52,936 nucleotides of DNA from HdN1 sp052035295 (GTDB lineage: Bacteria; Pseudomonadota; Gammaproteobacteria; Pseudomonadales; Ketobacteraceae). This document shows, piece after piece, positions 9,025-17,618 of this stretch. The position numbers and the translations under genes are program-made. Where the stretch lies: positions 1-52,936 of the forward strand of contig JBPOHS010000042.1 in the NCBI GenBank assembly GCA_052035295.1, in the 5' to 3' direction. Below the pieces are notes generated by a model. It was not told the origin of the DNA. It saw only the letters and a program-made list of their open reading frames with translations, and ran no database searches. Numbering within the stretch: position 1 is the first letter of the stretch; every line of letters starts with the position of its first letter.

Positions 9025-9913
9025 CGTTTTTCTTACCCGTGTCTTTACGCGTCTCTTCACCCGCTTCGGCAGGCTGCTGTTCCACCCAGTAGAACGCGCC
9101 CAGGTTGAATCGTTGCTTCGGGCCATCGACCGCGTGATCCTGCTGCTGTTTTTCACGCGCGATGACGTTGACCACTTTCAGCATCGCGGTCGCCTGCTCG
9201 TTGACCAGCTGGCTGATTTCGTCGATCGACGCCTGACTCAAGTTGTTGTAATACACCGAGCGATCGAACATCGGCGGCTCGCCACCCTTGAGGTTGTGGT
9301 CGGCGGCAGCCAAATGATCGTGGATATTCTTGCCGAGAAAAAAGGCCTTTTCCTCAAGGGAACGCGAAGGCAGGAAGGCATCCTGCAGCAAATGGACGTG
9401 ATCCCCGTCGACCCGGACCACACGCAGCCGTTCCAACTCTTCGAGCATGACGCGTGCACGCAAGTCGCCCCGACAGACACTCTCGACAAGATGTTCAAAA
9501 CTGGGGGCCGGCCCCTGGCGCGGAACCGCTTTGGGCTTGCTGCCATCCTGCGGCTTGCTGTCATCGGCCTTGCCGGGCTCCAGATAGAGCGGATCGGCCA
9601 ACCACATGGCGACCAGACGCGCCCCCAACGACACGGGGACGGCATCATCGGATACTTCCGCACCACGCAGACGCCTGACGTCCTTGCGATGAACCCCTGT
9701 CAGCAGGGATACCCGGCTGTCGCTGTTGGGTTTCCCCCCCAGGGTAAAGTCGGTGTCTGCCACTTCGACATACACTTCTTTCAGCAAATCAGCTAGTTGC
9801 GGGAAGGCGACGCCACTGCGCACCAGCAGACGCACCAGAGGACGCAACAGATGGCGTACGGCGCGCAGCAGCACGGGAGAGGACGATAATGAAGAGGAAA
9901 TTTGTTCTGTCAT
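9017..9913 (-). CDS. DUF6502 family protein
   Basis: A 298-residue cytoplasmic protein. The opening LLRPLVRLLVRSGVAFPQLADLLKEVYVEVA looks like a winged-helix-type N-terminus shared by proteins annotated as DUF6502. SLLTGVHRKDVRRLR also fits a helix-turn-helix. The C-terminus is charged and probably disordered (KDTGKKNDE). The start at 9913 (MTEQ) is the first ATG; a TTG lies three codons upstream. It forms a pair with the small exported gene that overlaps its stop. A regulatory role is possible, but the family is uncharacterised. A near-palindrome GGGAAATTTTCCC at 9957-9969 lies in its upstream region. Confidence 0.75.
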   Translation of the reverse strand: MTEQISSSLSSSPVLLRAVRHLLRPLVRLLVRSGVAFPQLADLLKEVYVEVADTDFTLGGKPNSDSRVSLLTGVHRKDVRRLRGAEVSDDAVPVSLGARLVAMWLADPLYLEPGKADDSKPQDGSKPKAVPRQGPAPSFEHLVESVCRGDLRARVMLEELERLRVVRVDGDHVHLLQDAFLPSRSLEEKAFFLGKNIHDHLAAADHNLKGGEPPMFDRSVYYNNLSQASIDEISQLVNEQATAMLKVVNVIAREKQQQDHAVDGPKQRFNLGAFYWVEQQPAEAGEETRKDTGKKNDE

Positions 9914-9956
9914 GCCATCCAATATACCACAGCCAGCCCGACCGAGAAGCGATCAA

Positions 9957-9971
9957 GGGAAATTTTCCCAC
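9957..9971. promoter_or_regulatory. upstream element GGGAAATTTTCCC, shared with 7884-7895
   Basis: An odd-centred inverted repeat (GGGAAA/TTTCCC) 47 nt upstream of the DUF6502 start. The 12 nt AAATTTTCCCAC at 9960-9971 recur at 7884-7895, which is 48 nt upstream of the beta-propeller start in the same orientation. Equal sequence and spacing suggest a shared regulatory or promoter element. The factor is unknown. Confidence 0.35.
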
Positions 9972-10093
9972 CGAAATCAGGTTTGGCATTGCATCCGTAC
10001 CCGATCGACGCGCGCCAGTGCCACTGACAGTCGGGTGAACGAGGGGCATACTGAGCCCTATTTCCTAATGTTGGTGCTGTGTCAGGAGCCCCC

Positions 10094-11248
10094 ATGCCCC
10101 CACTGTCCGATGATTCCAAGTGTCGCCTCCCCCCATTGAACCGGGCACTGGCAACAGGGATGGCTGCAGCCCTGGTACTTCTGTTGTCGGGCTGTCTCGC
10201 CGCGCCCGTCTACGAAGGACCGCGATCAGACCACTTCGACGGCACGCGCTTTCACAACAGCGTGCCCAACGACAAATCGGTCACGGACATCATCGCCCTG
10301 GGTGCCAGCATGCCGTTCCAGGCGGCAACCTGGGACAAACCAGCTGATCCATCAGCCCCACCCCCTCTTCCCGAACGGCGGACGCAAGCGGCGGTCACCT
10401 ATATCAACCATGCCACGACGCTGATACAGATCGACGGTCTCAACATTCTCACCGACCCGGTGTTTTCCGAGCGGGTCAGCCCGTTTTCGTGGTGGGGCCC
10501 CAAACGCATCATGCCACCCGCTATTCCGCTCGAAAAACTGCCGCCGATCGACGTCATTCTGGTGAGTCACAATCATTACGATCATCTCGATCTACCGTCC
10601 TTGCTGACATTGCAGACGCGTCAGACGAATCAACCGCCGCTCATTCTCACCGGGCTGGGTAACGCCGCGCTGCTGCATAACGCCGGACTCAAGCGGGTGA
10701 TGGAAATGGATTGGGAGGACACGCACCGCGAGGCAACAACTCAATTCGTTTTTACCGAAGCACGCCACCGTTCCGGTCGTGGCATCGTCGATCAGATGCG
10801 CACACTGTGGGGTGCCTTTGTGATCAAGAGCAAGCAGGGCACAATTTACTTTGCCGGCGATACCGCCTACGGCCCGCACTTCATCGACACAGGCAAACGC
10901 CACGGCCCCTTCAGTTTGGCGTTATTACCGATAGGCGCCTACGAACCACGCTGGTTCATGCAGGATATCCATCTGAATCCTGACGATGCCGTGAAAGCGC
11001 ATCAGGATCTGCGCAGCCAGAAAAGCGTGGGAATTCACTTCGGATTCTTTCAGCTGACCACCGAAGGATTGCACACACCGGCGGCTGACTTGCAAAAAGC
11101 ATTGGCATTACACCGCGTGGACGCTGCGGCATTTCATGTTCCCTATTCGGGCGAATCGATACTGCTGCACGACCGAGTCATGGTAAAATGCGGCACCGCC
11201 TGCTTGCAGCAGGCCCATTCCGCGAGACACACCTTCCGACATGAATAA
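10094..11248 (+). CDS. MBL-fold lipoprotein, NAPE-PLD-like
   Basis: A 384-residue metallo-beta-lactamase-fold hydrolase anchored as a lipoprotein (LVLLLSGC, Cys34). The metal motif VSHNHYDHLD (HxHxDH) and later FAGDTAYGPHF, then GIHFGFFQLT, match the bacterial relatives of N-acyl-phosphatidylethanolamine phospholipase D. Phospholipid or other phosphodiester hydrolysis at the envelope is therefore plausible, but the substrate is not shown. The start at 10094 has AGGAG five bases upstream; a GTG at 10079 is an alternative. Its stop overlaps the TetR start in an ATGAATAA arrangement, so the two are probably one transcript. Confidence 0.85.
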   Translation: MPPLSDDSKCRLPPLNRALATGMAAALVLLLSGCLAAPVYEGPRSDHFDGTRFHNSVPNDKSVTDIIALGASMPFQAATWDKPADPSAPPPLPERRTQAAVTYINHATTLIQIDGLNILTDPVFSERVSPFSWWGPKRIMPPAIPLEKLPPIDVILVSHNHYDHLDLPSLLTLQTRQTNQPPLILTGLGNAALLHNAGLKRVMEMDWEDTHREATTQFVFTEARHRSGRGIVDQMRTLWGAFVIKSKQGTIYFAGDTAYGPHFIDTGKRHGPFSLALLPIGAYEPRWFMQDIHLNPDDAVKAHQDLRSQKSVGIHFGFFQLTTEGLHTPAADLQKALALHRVDAAAFHVPYSGESILLHDRVMVKCGTACLQQAHSARHTFRHE

Positions 11249-11861
11249 TCGCGAACGCAACAAGGCGCACAATCGCAATAAAATTCTGGTGGCCGCCCGC
11301 GAGCTATTGAAGGAAGGCGGGCTCGAAGCGTTATCGATGCGCACGCTGGCAGACCGCGCGCAGGTGAGTTCCCGCACGCCATACAATCTGTTCGGTTCGA
11401 AAACCGATGTACTGCTGGCCTTGCTTGACGATCCATTGCGACAACTGTGGGAGCGCCTGCCTGGCGCGACAGGAACCCTGGGGGCCAGCCTGAATCTGGT
11501 GGATGAAGCCTATGCCTTGTATGCGCCGGAGATTGAGTATTACCGCAATATTTTCTGGGGTGTGATGACATCGGATCACCCCGCAGCTCGCGCCGCCAAT
11601 CTGCAACGTGCCCAGCAAATCACGCACATGTTGCTGGGCCAGGCGTTGGCACGCCAGGAACTCCTGCCCGACACACCGCTTGAAGCCCTCGCCCGCCACA
11701 TCATGCTCGCCATTGCCGGTCTGCTCGGCTTGTGGGCAAACGCCTTGATGTCCGCCCCCGAACTCGTTGTGGAAATCAAGAAAACACTGGCCTACAGCCT
11801 GCTTCGCCACTGCCCCCCTGCGTTACAAGCAGACTTTGCTCTCCTGACAGCAGGCTCTTGA
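11241..11861 (+). CDS. TetR/AcrR family transcriptional regulator
   Basis: A 206-residue regulator. The N-terminus has the TetR helix-turn-helix (RNKILVAARELLKEGGLEALSMRTLADRAQVSSRTPYNLFGSK is the expected layout; key part AQVSSRTPYNLFGSK). The all-helical C-terminal domain would bind a ligand. It overlaps the NAPE-PLD-like gene by 8 bp and probably controls it or the neighbouring FadL/PhlG-like divergon. The palindrome at 13856 is a candidate target, but nothing links the two directly. Confidence 0.88.
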   Translation: MNNRERNKAHNRNKILVAARELLKEGGLEALSMRTLADRAQVSSRTPYNLFGSKTDVLLALLDDPLRQLWERLPGATGTLGASLNLVDEAYALYAPEIEYYRNIFWGVMTSDHPAARAANLQRAQQITHMLLGQALARQELLPDTPLEALARHIMLAIAGLLGLWANALMSAPELVVEIKKTLAYSLLRHCPPALQADFALLTAGS

Positions 11862-11992
11862 CTGACAGTAGTGTCTCCACTAAAAAAAGAATCTCCACCG
11901 AAAGAAGACCAGGCCACCTGACAGCTGGCCCCTCCCTAGACCAGAGCCACCTGCAAAATGTCCAATTCGACAAGCGTTCGCGTACATTTTCA

Positions 11993-13801
11993 TTAGAACG
12001 GTTTGACATAGGAAAACGCGAGCAACACCGACGTCGTTCTGGATTTCAGTGACAAAAACACATACGGATTGTACAGCAGATCGTAGGGATCTTCGCTGTT
12101 GGTATTGCTCGACTGCCCGTAGTCGATCGCGTAGTGACTGACCAGATAGCCTGCACTCACTTCCAGTTTTTCGTTTTTTTCGAGCATGGCCGCCATTCCC
12201 ACCCCGTAAAAATCGGCGTCGGCCATGGGCATTGTCAAATCCAGCGCGTGATCCGGAATCACGCTGTTACGACGCTGATAGCCCATGCGGCATCGCAACG
12301 TTTCCGTGAGTTCATATTCGGTACCGATCGACCAGGACACCGCATCCTGGTAGCGACGCTGTAACGTGAGGGAGCGCGGCTGCGCATCTGCATCGAAGAC
12401 CGAACCTACCACCAGAAAATCCACATCCTGGTCGAAATTAATCGTGAAAGCATCCCAGCTGGAATAAAACGCTTTCTGCATATCCAGATTGAGTTTCCAA
12501 TCGGGTGTCAGCTGTAACGACGCACCTAAGGACGCATGCGCAGGGGTGTTGAAATCCAGCTCGGCACTGCCACGCTCGATGGCTTCTCCCCCCACCCGCG
12601 GCACCACCTTGGTCAGTTCCTGCGACAACTGCAGAAAATCCTGGGAGTATTTCATCGAGAAATCACCCTCAAGGCGGGAATGCGTCGGTGAGCGCCAGGC
12701 GACACCGAATCGCAACCACGCGGCGGGTTCCCATAAGGCCCCGACATTGATGTTGGTGGAAACGTAATCCTCCATGGTGACCGAAAATCTCGCGATGTCA
12801 TCGTAGGGGCCCAACGCCAATGATTCCCCGGTCAGTTGGCGGCCAATGATGGGGATGATGGCCGACACCGCCTGTGGCGCTCTCACATCGGTCGTTAGAC
12901 TCATTCCCTGGTAAGACAACCCCAGGCTGCCCCCCAGCACCCACTGATCATTCATCCGCCAGGCCAGGCTGGGTGACAAATAGGTAATGCGCGTAATAGC
13001 CGTTTCCACCGACTGGTAACGACCGAAATCGTCATCATCACGGGTAACGCCCACCATCATCGGCGAGTAGCCTGCCGTGGCAAATACCACTCGACTCGCC
13101 GGCGGGCGAATCGCGATTCCGCCCATCACGGCCACGGGCAGATTCATTTCTTCAGAGACACCTCCCGGCAGCAACAATACGGCATCGCCGGTATGACCAT
13201 GCTGATTGGCCAACGGATCCTGCGGATAGGGTTCTCCCGATAATGCCTCGTAGACGGCACGCGTCTGCTCATCGACACGTTGCGCACCGCTCTCTGCATG
13301 ATTGGCCAGGCGAAACGTCGCCACCTTGAGTTCGCTGATCGAGTGCGGGATATCGATCAATCCCGCCGGATTGAAATGAATGGAGTCGATGCCCGGCGGA
13401 TCCGCCGTCACCGCATTGGCCAGCGCCAACGCCTTGGGAGACACCACCGTGAGGTCTTCGATCAGCTCCGCCGATGCGCGGGTGGCCACCCCCAGGAACA
13501 GTAACGCCATGAACAGCGAACCCAACAGACAGCCTCGGCAAGCGCGTCTGAGCATTGCTCCCCGCGCCCCCACCAAACCTCTGATTTCACGCCATTTTTC
13601 AGCCGCTGTCGTGTTCGTGTTGGCTGCTTTTGTACCGGTTGCTGTTGTACCGGTCGCAGCTGTGCCGGTCGCTGTAGCGTCGGTTGTTGTGTCTGCTGTT
13701 GTGTCTGCTGTTGTGTCTGCTGTTGTGTCTGCTGCTGTGTCGGTTGTTGTGTCGGTTGTTGTCGTCGTGCCCGCTTTTACCGCGTTTGTCGTACCGATCA
13801 T
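11993..13801 (-). CDS. FadL-type outer membrane transport protein with Thr-rich N-terminal extension
   Basis: An outer membrane barrel of the OMPP1/FadL/TodX family that would let long-chain fatty acids or other hydrophobic compounds across the outer membrane. Family marks are SPKALALANAVTADPPGIDSI..FNPAG near the mature N-terminus, the many strands and a terminal Phe (SYVKPF). From ATG 13801 it is 602 residues. This start has GAGGAG at an ideal 6-nt spacing. But an ordinary signal peptide (MLRRACRGCLLGSLFMALLF...ASA) begins only at residue 83 (ATG at 13555, with GGGGAG two bases upstream). The first 82 residues are Thr/Ala/Asp repeats. The core of 520 residues is of slightly more than usual FadL length. 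Either start could be real. Confidence 0.82.
   Translation of the reverse strand: MIGTTNAVKAGTTTTTDTTTDTAADTTADTTADTTADTTTDATATGTAATGTTATGTKAANTNTTAAEKWREIRGLVGARGAMLRRACRGCLLGSLFMALLFLGVATRASAELIEDLTVVSPKALALANAVTADPPGIDSIHFNPAGLIDIPHSISELKVATFRLANHAESGAQRVDEQTRAVYEALSGEPYPQDPLANQHGHTGDAVLLLPGGVSEEMNLPVAVMGGIAIRPPASRVVFATAGYSPMMVGVTRDDDDFGRYQSVETAITRITYLSPSLAWRMNDQWVLGGSLGLSYQGMSLTTDVRAPQAVSAIIPIIGRQLTGESLALGPYDDIARFSVTMEDYVSTNINVGALWEPAAWLRFGVAWRSPTHSRLEGDFSMKYSQDFLQLSQELTKVVPRVGGEAIERGSAELDFNTPAHASLGASLQLTPDWKLNLDMQKAFYSSWDAFTINFDQDVDFLVVGSVFDADAQPRSLTLQRRYQDAVSWSIGTEYELTETLRCRMGYQRRNSVIPDHALDLTMPMADADFYGVGMAAMLEKNEKLEVSAGYLVSHYAIDYGQSSNTNSEDPYDLLYNPYVFLSLKSRTTSVLLAFSYVKPF
13632..13760. 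repeat. two adjacent in-frame tandem arrays (15-bp x3, 12-bp x6)
   Basis: Three 15-bp units of the gtaccggttgctgtt type at 13632-13676 are followed by six 12-bp units at 13689-13760, four of gtgtctgctgtt type and two of gtgtcggttgtt type. Unit lengths are multiples of three, so copy-number change would alter the length of the Thr-rich FadL extension without a frameshift. Confidence 0.88.
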
Positions 13802-13855
13802 GCATTACTCCTCGCCCGTTGAGCGCATTGCCAGGCGAGTATGCCGCAGCCACCA

Positions 13856-13881
13856 CATAAATGCAACGCGTTGCATTTATG
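13856..13881. promoter_or_regulatory. perfect 26-bp palindrome, probable operator of a divergon
   Basis: CATAAATGCAACG is followed immediately by its reverse complement. It lies between the FadL-type gene (minus) and the PhlG-like gene (plus). TTGCAT occurs in both arms as a possible -35: on the plus strand with TATTAT at 13892-13897, on the minus strand with CATACT at 13843-13838. A dimeric regulator bound here would block both directions. The core resembles TetR or LacI-type operators, and the factor is unknown. Confidence 0.8.
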
Positions 13882-13953
13882 CATCAAGATGTATTATCCT
13901 GATTTCGGGCTGCAACGACTCGCTGCAGCAGTAACAATCCAGACGAGGTTCAT

Positions 13954-14763
13954 ATGACCGCCCTACATCTCGGCTTTGATGAATCGGAGCGCCAATCAAG
14001 CCCCTACGCGCGCTTTTTCAATCCACAGATGGCGCCCTTACCGGCGCATGTCATCGAGGCCCTGTCCAAAGGCGCTGTGGCACAGGAGTTGTTACCTCCC
14101 ATCGAGCAGGCGGCACGTCTTCAGCATGAGGGCTATCACCTGCTGGAAACCGGTTACACGCTGACTGGCGACGGTGCAGCGCGCATCGCCTGCCTGACCC
14201 GGATGCCGGGCGTAACGCCTGCCATGTGGGACTGGTGGTTTTCCTGGCACGGGAGTGACGCGCAGCGTTACAAGCTCTGGCATCCGCTCGCTCACGTCGA
14301 CGTGGCCTGGGCCGATGGCCGTAGTGATTTGCAACATTACGTGGGCAGAACCTCGCACATCGTGGAATACATCGGCGCGAGACGGTTGCGGGTGTTTCTC
14401 ACGTTTGTACCGCCTTCGGTGCTGGGGTTCGACGAGGCGACGCTGCGAGCACGCGGTGAAGTCGTCATTTGCGGTCGCGGGGGCGTGGCCGGTTTACCCG
14501 TGGAAGCCGTCTGGCTGGTACATCACATCCGCCCGGTGGAGGGTGGGTCAGAAATGCGCTCCCGTTTCTGGTTGGGCGGGAGCAACGTCAAACCGCTGGG
14601 CATGCGCGGTCGCGCTGGCCAATGGCTCGGTCTGCTGGCGGCCCAAACCCAGCGCCTGGGGGCCCGTCAGGCTGAAGAAATGCTGATACACGACGCCCAG
14701 GAAATGAACCACCTCGCCGCCATTCTGCCGGCATTACACGCACACTTCGCTCACAACGCCTGA
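13954..14763 (+). CDS. DAPG hydrolase (PhlG)-like protein
   Basis: A 269-residue protein related to PhlG, the zinc enzyme that cleaves a C-C bond in 2,4-diacetylphloroglucinol. MPGVTPAMWDWWFSWHGSD at 84-102 is the family signature. Candidate metal ligands are H110 (KLWHP), E138, H246 and E250; the H-x3-E spacing matches the C-terminal pair of PhlG. A beta-diketone or acyl-phenol hydrolase acting in the cytoplasm is likely; the natural substrate need not be DAPG. It is first in a run with the FAD oxidoreductase 29 bp downstream. The palindrome at 13856-13881 sits in its promoter. Confidence 0.8.
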   Translation: MTALHLGFDESERQSSPYARFFNPQMAPLPAHVIEALSKGAVAQELLPPIEQAARLQHEGYHLLETGYTLTGDGAARIACLTRMPGVTPAMWDWWFSWHGSDAQRYKLWHPLAHVDVAWADGRSDLQHYVGRTSHIVEYIGARRLRVFLTFVPPSVLGFDEATLRARGEVVICGRGGVAGLPVEAVWLVHHIRPVEGGSEMRSRFWLGGSNVKPLGMRGRAGQWLGLLAAQTQRLGARQAEEMLIHDAQEMNHLAAILPALHAHFAHNA

Positions 14764-14792
14764 CCTCAGCGGCATACCGACGGGAGAACACC

Positions 14793-16136
14793 ATGAAACG
14801 TCCAGATAGCGTTGGCAAAATACTGACGAACCAGCACAAAGGTTTCGACGCTGCCGTGCTCGGCACCTCTTTCAACGGCTCGGATCCCGGGGTGCGCCCC
14901 AAGGTTCTGGTGCAGGCGAACCATGTATATGACGTGATCGCAGCGGTAAAGCGGGCACGCCGAGAAGGGCTGAACGTCAGCGTGTGTTCAGGCGGGCACA
15001 GCTGGCTGCAGAATCATTTGCGCGAGGGTGGCTTGCTCATCGACATGTCTCGCCTCAATCACATCGAAGTGGATGTAGAAAGACAAATGGCGTTTGCCGG
15101 CCCGGGTTGCTGGAGCGTGGATCTCGACAATACCCTGAAGCGGCATGCACTGTTTTTTCCGATTGCGCACGCGATCGACGTCTGTTTGGGTGGTTATTTG
15201 CTACAAGGCGGTTTTGGCTGGAATAGCCGCGTGTTGGGGCTTGCCTGTGAAAATGTCATTGGCATCGACGTAGTGACCGCTGACGGGCAACTCGTACATG
15301 CGAACGCCGAGGAACATGCCGACCTTTACTGGGCCGCGCGCGGTGCTGGGCCTGGCTTTTTCGGCGTGGTGGTGCGTTATCACCTGAAAGTGCACCCGCG
15401 CCCCCGGGTCACGGCGTTAGCCTCGCACGTATTTCGCATGCGCCATCTGGACGAAGTGTTTCTGTGGGCCGAGAAAATCGGTCCGGAAGTACCGCGCTCG
15501 GTCGAATTCCAGTTATTGCTGACACGCAAGGCCAACGGCATTATGGCGCCCGGAATCGAGGTCATCGCGCCGGTGCTGACCCATAGCTGGAAACAGGCAA
15601 AGGAAGATACAGCTTTTTTGACGCGCGGCCCGATGCGCCGGCATGCCAGCCTACCCTTCCCGTTATTTCCCATCTCGACGGCAATGATGTCGACGCTGGC
15701 CGCCCGCCGGATTTTTCCGCCGAAAATGCGTTGGAGCGTCGACAACATGTGGACCAACGCGCCCATGGAACAATTGCTGCCGGGCTTGCACACCATCGCA
15801 GACACCATGCCGCCCATGCCCAGCCATGTGCTGATGATCAGCTGGCATCCCCCCGAAAAACGTCAAGACATGGCCTTCTCGGTCGAAGGCAAGCATTACC
15901 TGGCGTTGTATGGCGAATGGAAGGATCCGCAGGACGATGCACGTTATGCCAGCTGGGCGACCGACAACATTCAGTCCATGGAACATCTGGGGGTGGGCAT
16001 ACAGCTCGCCGATGAGAATCTCGGGCGTCGTCGTGCACGTTTTTTGTCAGTGGAAAACAAGGCTCGCTTGCAGGTCATACGCGAGCGCTATGATCCGGAT
16101 GGGGTCTTTCATTCGTGGCGCAGTGAGTCGTTGTGA
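14793..16136 (+). CDS. FAD-binding oxidoreductase, BBE-like (PCMH fold)
   Basis: A 447-residue flavoprotein. The PCMH-type FAD domain is clear: CSGGHSW with H69 as probable covalent FAD ligand, GGYLLQGGFGWNSR and YWAARGAGPGFFGVVV. The C-terminus has YDPDGVFHSW, the berberine-bridge-enzyme ending. The second covalent Cys of bicovalent BBE enzymes is not at its usual place. It would oxidise an alcohol, sugar or phenolic compound with oxygen or another acceptor. There is no signal peptide, so it is cytoplasmic. It lies 29 bp after the PhlG-like gene, which suggests joint catabolism. GGGAGAACACC precedes the start. Confidence 0.85.
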   Translation: MKRPDSVGKILTNQHKGFDAAVLGTSFNGSDPGVRPKVLVQANHVYDVIAAVKRARREGLNVSVCSGGHSWLQNHLREGGLLIDMSRLNHIEVDVERQMAFAGPGCWSVDLDNTLKRHALFFPIAHAIDVCLGGYLLQGGFGWNSRVLGLACENVIGIDVVTADGQLVHANAEEHADLYWAARGAGPGFFGVVVRYHLKVHPRPRVTALASHVFRMRHLDEVFLWAEKIGPEVPRSVEFQLLLTRKANGIMAPGIEVIAPVLTHSWKQAKEDTAFLTRGPMRRHASLPFPLFPISTAMMSTLAARRIFPPKMRWSVDNMWTNAPMEQLLPGLHTIADTMPPMPSHVLMISWHPPEKRQDMAFSVEGKHYLALYGEWKDPQDDARYASWATDNIQSMEHLGVGIQLADENLGRRRARFLSVENKARLQVIRERYDPDGVFHSWRSESL

Positions 16137-16298
16137 TTACGTCCCATTGCCTGAAGTGAATCACCAGTTTGACCCGCCATGGATTATTGGCGTTCTGTAG
16201 TGCACAGAGCCAAGTAAGTGATGTCAAAGCGGAGACAGCAAAACGTTAACGGACTGCCGCGATGCCAACAATGGCGCGAATGCGACAAGGAGGTTCAA

Positions 16299-17606
16299 AT
16301 GCGTGCTCCCAGCCTGATTTTCATTTCATTCTTGTCGCTCACTGCCTGCAGCGAACACGCACGATACCCCACCTCTGCAGGAATGGGCCCCCACCCTGCT
16401 TTGCCACCCCCTACAAACACACTGATCCCCACAGTCAATATTGCGCCAGCGAAAGGCTGGCCCGCAGGCGGGAAACCCACGCCCGGAGAACATCTGCAAG
16501 TCGGGGCATTTGCTGATCAACTGGATCACCCGCGCTGGCTTTACGTGCTACCCAATGGCGATGTTTTGGTGGCAGAAACCAATGCGCCACCTAAACCGGA
16601 AGATGCCAAAGGTATCAAAGGGTGGTTCATGAAATATTTCATGAAAAAAGCAGGTGCCGTCACTCTCAGTGCAAACAGGATCACCTTGCTCCGGGACGAA
16701 AATGGCGATGGTGTTGCGGATTTTCGTTCAATCTTTTTGCAAGGCTTGCACTCACCATTCGGCATGGCCTTGGTGGGAAATGACTTTTATGTCGCGAATA
16801 CCGATGCCGTTGTGCGCTTTCCATACCAAACGGGGCAAACCCGGATCACAGAAAGCCCCGTTGTGTTGGCAAAATTACCGGCGGGCCCGATCAATCATCA
16901 TTGGACCAAAAATCTGACTGCTAGCAGAGATGGAAAAAAGCTTTATGCCAGCATCGGCTCCAATAGCAATGTCGCCGAAAACGGACTAAAAAATGAATTT
17001 GAGCGCGCTGCCATTTGGGAAATAGATCGCTATACAGGCATGCATCGTGTGTATTCCTCCGGCTTGCGTAACCCTGTGGGCATGGCCTATGAACCTGCAA
17101 GCGGCGCGTTATGGGTGGCGGTCAATGAGCGCGACGAATTGGGCAGCGATCTGGTTCCGGATTACATGACAGCAGTGCACGACAATGGATTTTATGGCTG
17201 GCCTTACAGCTACTACGGCCAACATGTAGACGAACGCGTCAAACCTGCCAGGCCAGATCTGGTGGCCCGCGCTATCGTACCGGATTATGCCTTGGGGGCC
17301 CACACCGCTTCACTGGGTTTGTACAACTCGGAAGGGAGCCAATTGCCCAACTATTCCCACGGAATGTTCGTAGGACAGCATGGATCTTGGAATCGCAAAC
17401 CACACAGCGGTTACAAGGTAATTTTCATTCCGTTTTGTCAGGAGAAACCTTGCGGTAACCCCGTGGATATATTATCCGGATTTCTGGACTCGGCAGGAAA
17501 CGCACAAGGTCGCCCTGTTGGCGTGGCGATTGACCGAAAAGGAGGCTTATTGGTGGCAGACGACGTGGGCAATACTATTTGGCGTGTGACCGCATTAACA
17601 CCGTAA
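16299..17606 (+). CDS. sorbosone dehydrogenase-type PQQ beta-propeller lipoprotein
   Basis: A 435-residue exported protein. The start at 16299 has AAGGAGGTTCAA upstream and begins MRAPSLIFISFLSLTAC, a lipoprotein signal. The propeller motifs LDHPRWLYVLPNGDVLVAE, GLHSPFGMALVGNDFYVANT, SSGLRNPVGMAYEP, GQHGSWNRKPHSGYKV and GRPVGVAIDRKGGLLVADD match the sorbosone/soluble glucose dehydrogenase family. These are periplasmic, PQQ-dependent sugar or aldehyde dehydrogenases. It lies 163 bp after the FAD gene, so it may have its own promoter. The substrate is unknown and PQQ use is inferred from the family. Confidence 0.85.
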   Translation: MRAPSLIFISFLSLTACSEHARYPTSAGMGPHPALPPPTNTLIPTVNIAPAKGWPAGGKPTPGEHLQVGAFADQLDHPRWLYVLPNGDVLVAETNAPPKPEDAKGIKGWFMKYFMKKAGAVTLSANRITLLRDENGDGVADFRSIFLQGLHSPFGMALVGNDFYVANTDAVVRFPYQTGQTRITESPVVLAKLPAGPINHHWTKNLTASRDGKKLYASIGSNSNVAENGLKNEFERAAIWEIDRYTGMHRVYSSGLRNPVGMAYEPASGALWVAVNERDELGSDLVPDYMTAVHDNGFYGWPYSYYGQHVDERVKPARPDLVARAIVPDYALGAHTASLGLYNSEGSQLPNYSHGMFVGQHGSWNRKPHSGYKVIFIPFCQEKPCGNPVDILSGFLDSAGNAQGRPVGVAIDRKGGLLVADDVGNTIWRVTALTP

Positions 17607-17618
17607 TTGCATCCGATG

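Noticed and set aside
13632..13760. CRISPR array
   Set aside because: Repeats are 12-15 bp, contiguous and in frame, with no spacers and no cas genes.
13380..13934. plus-strand frame with long Val/Ala repeats antisense to the FadL extension
   Set aside because: The Val-rich segment is just the antisense reading of the 12-bp repeats; there is no ribosome site, and the frame overlaps the FadL signal peptide and promoter.
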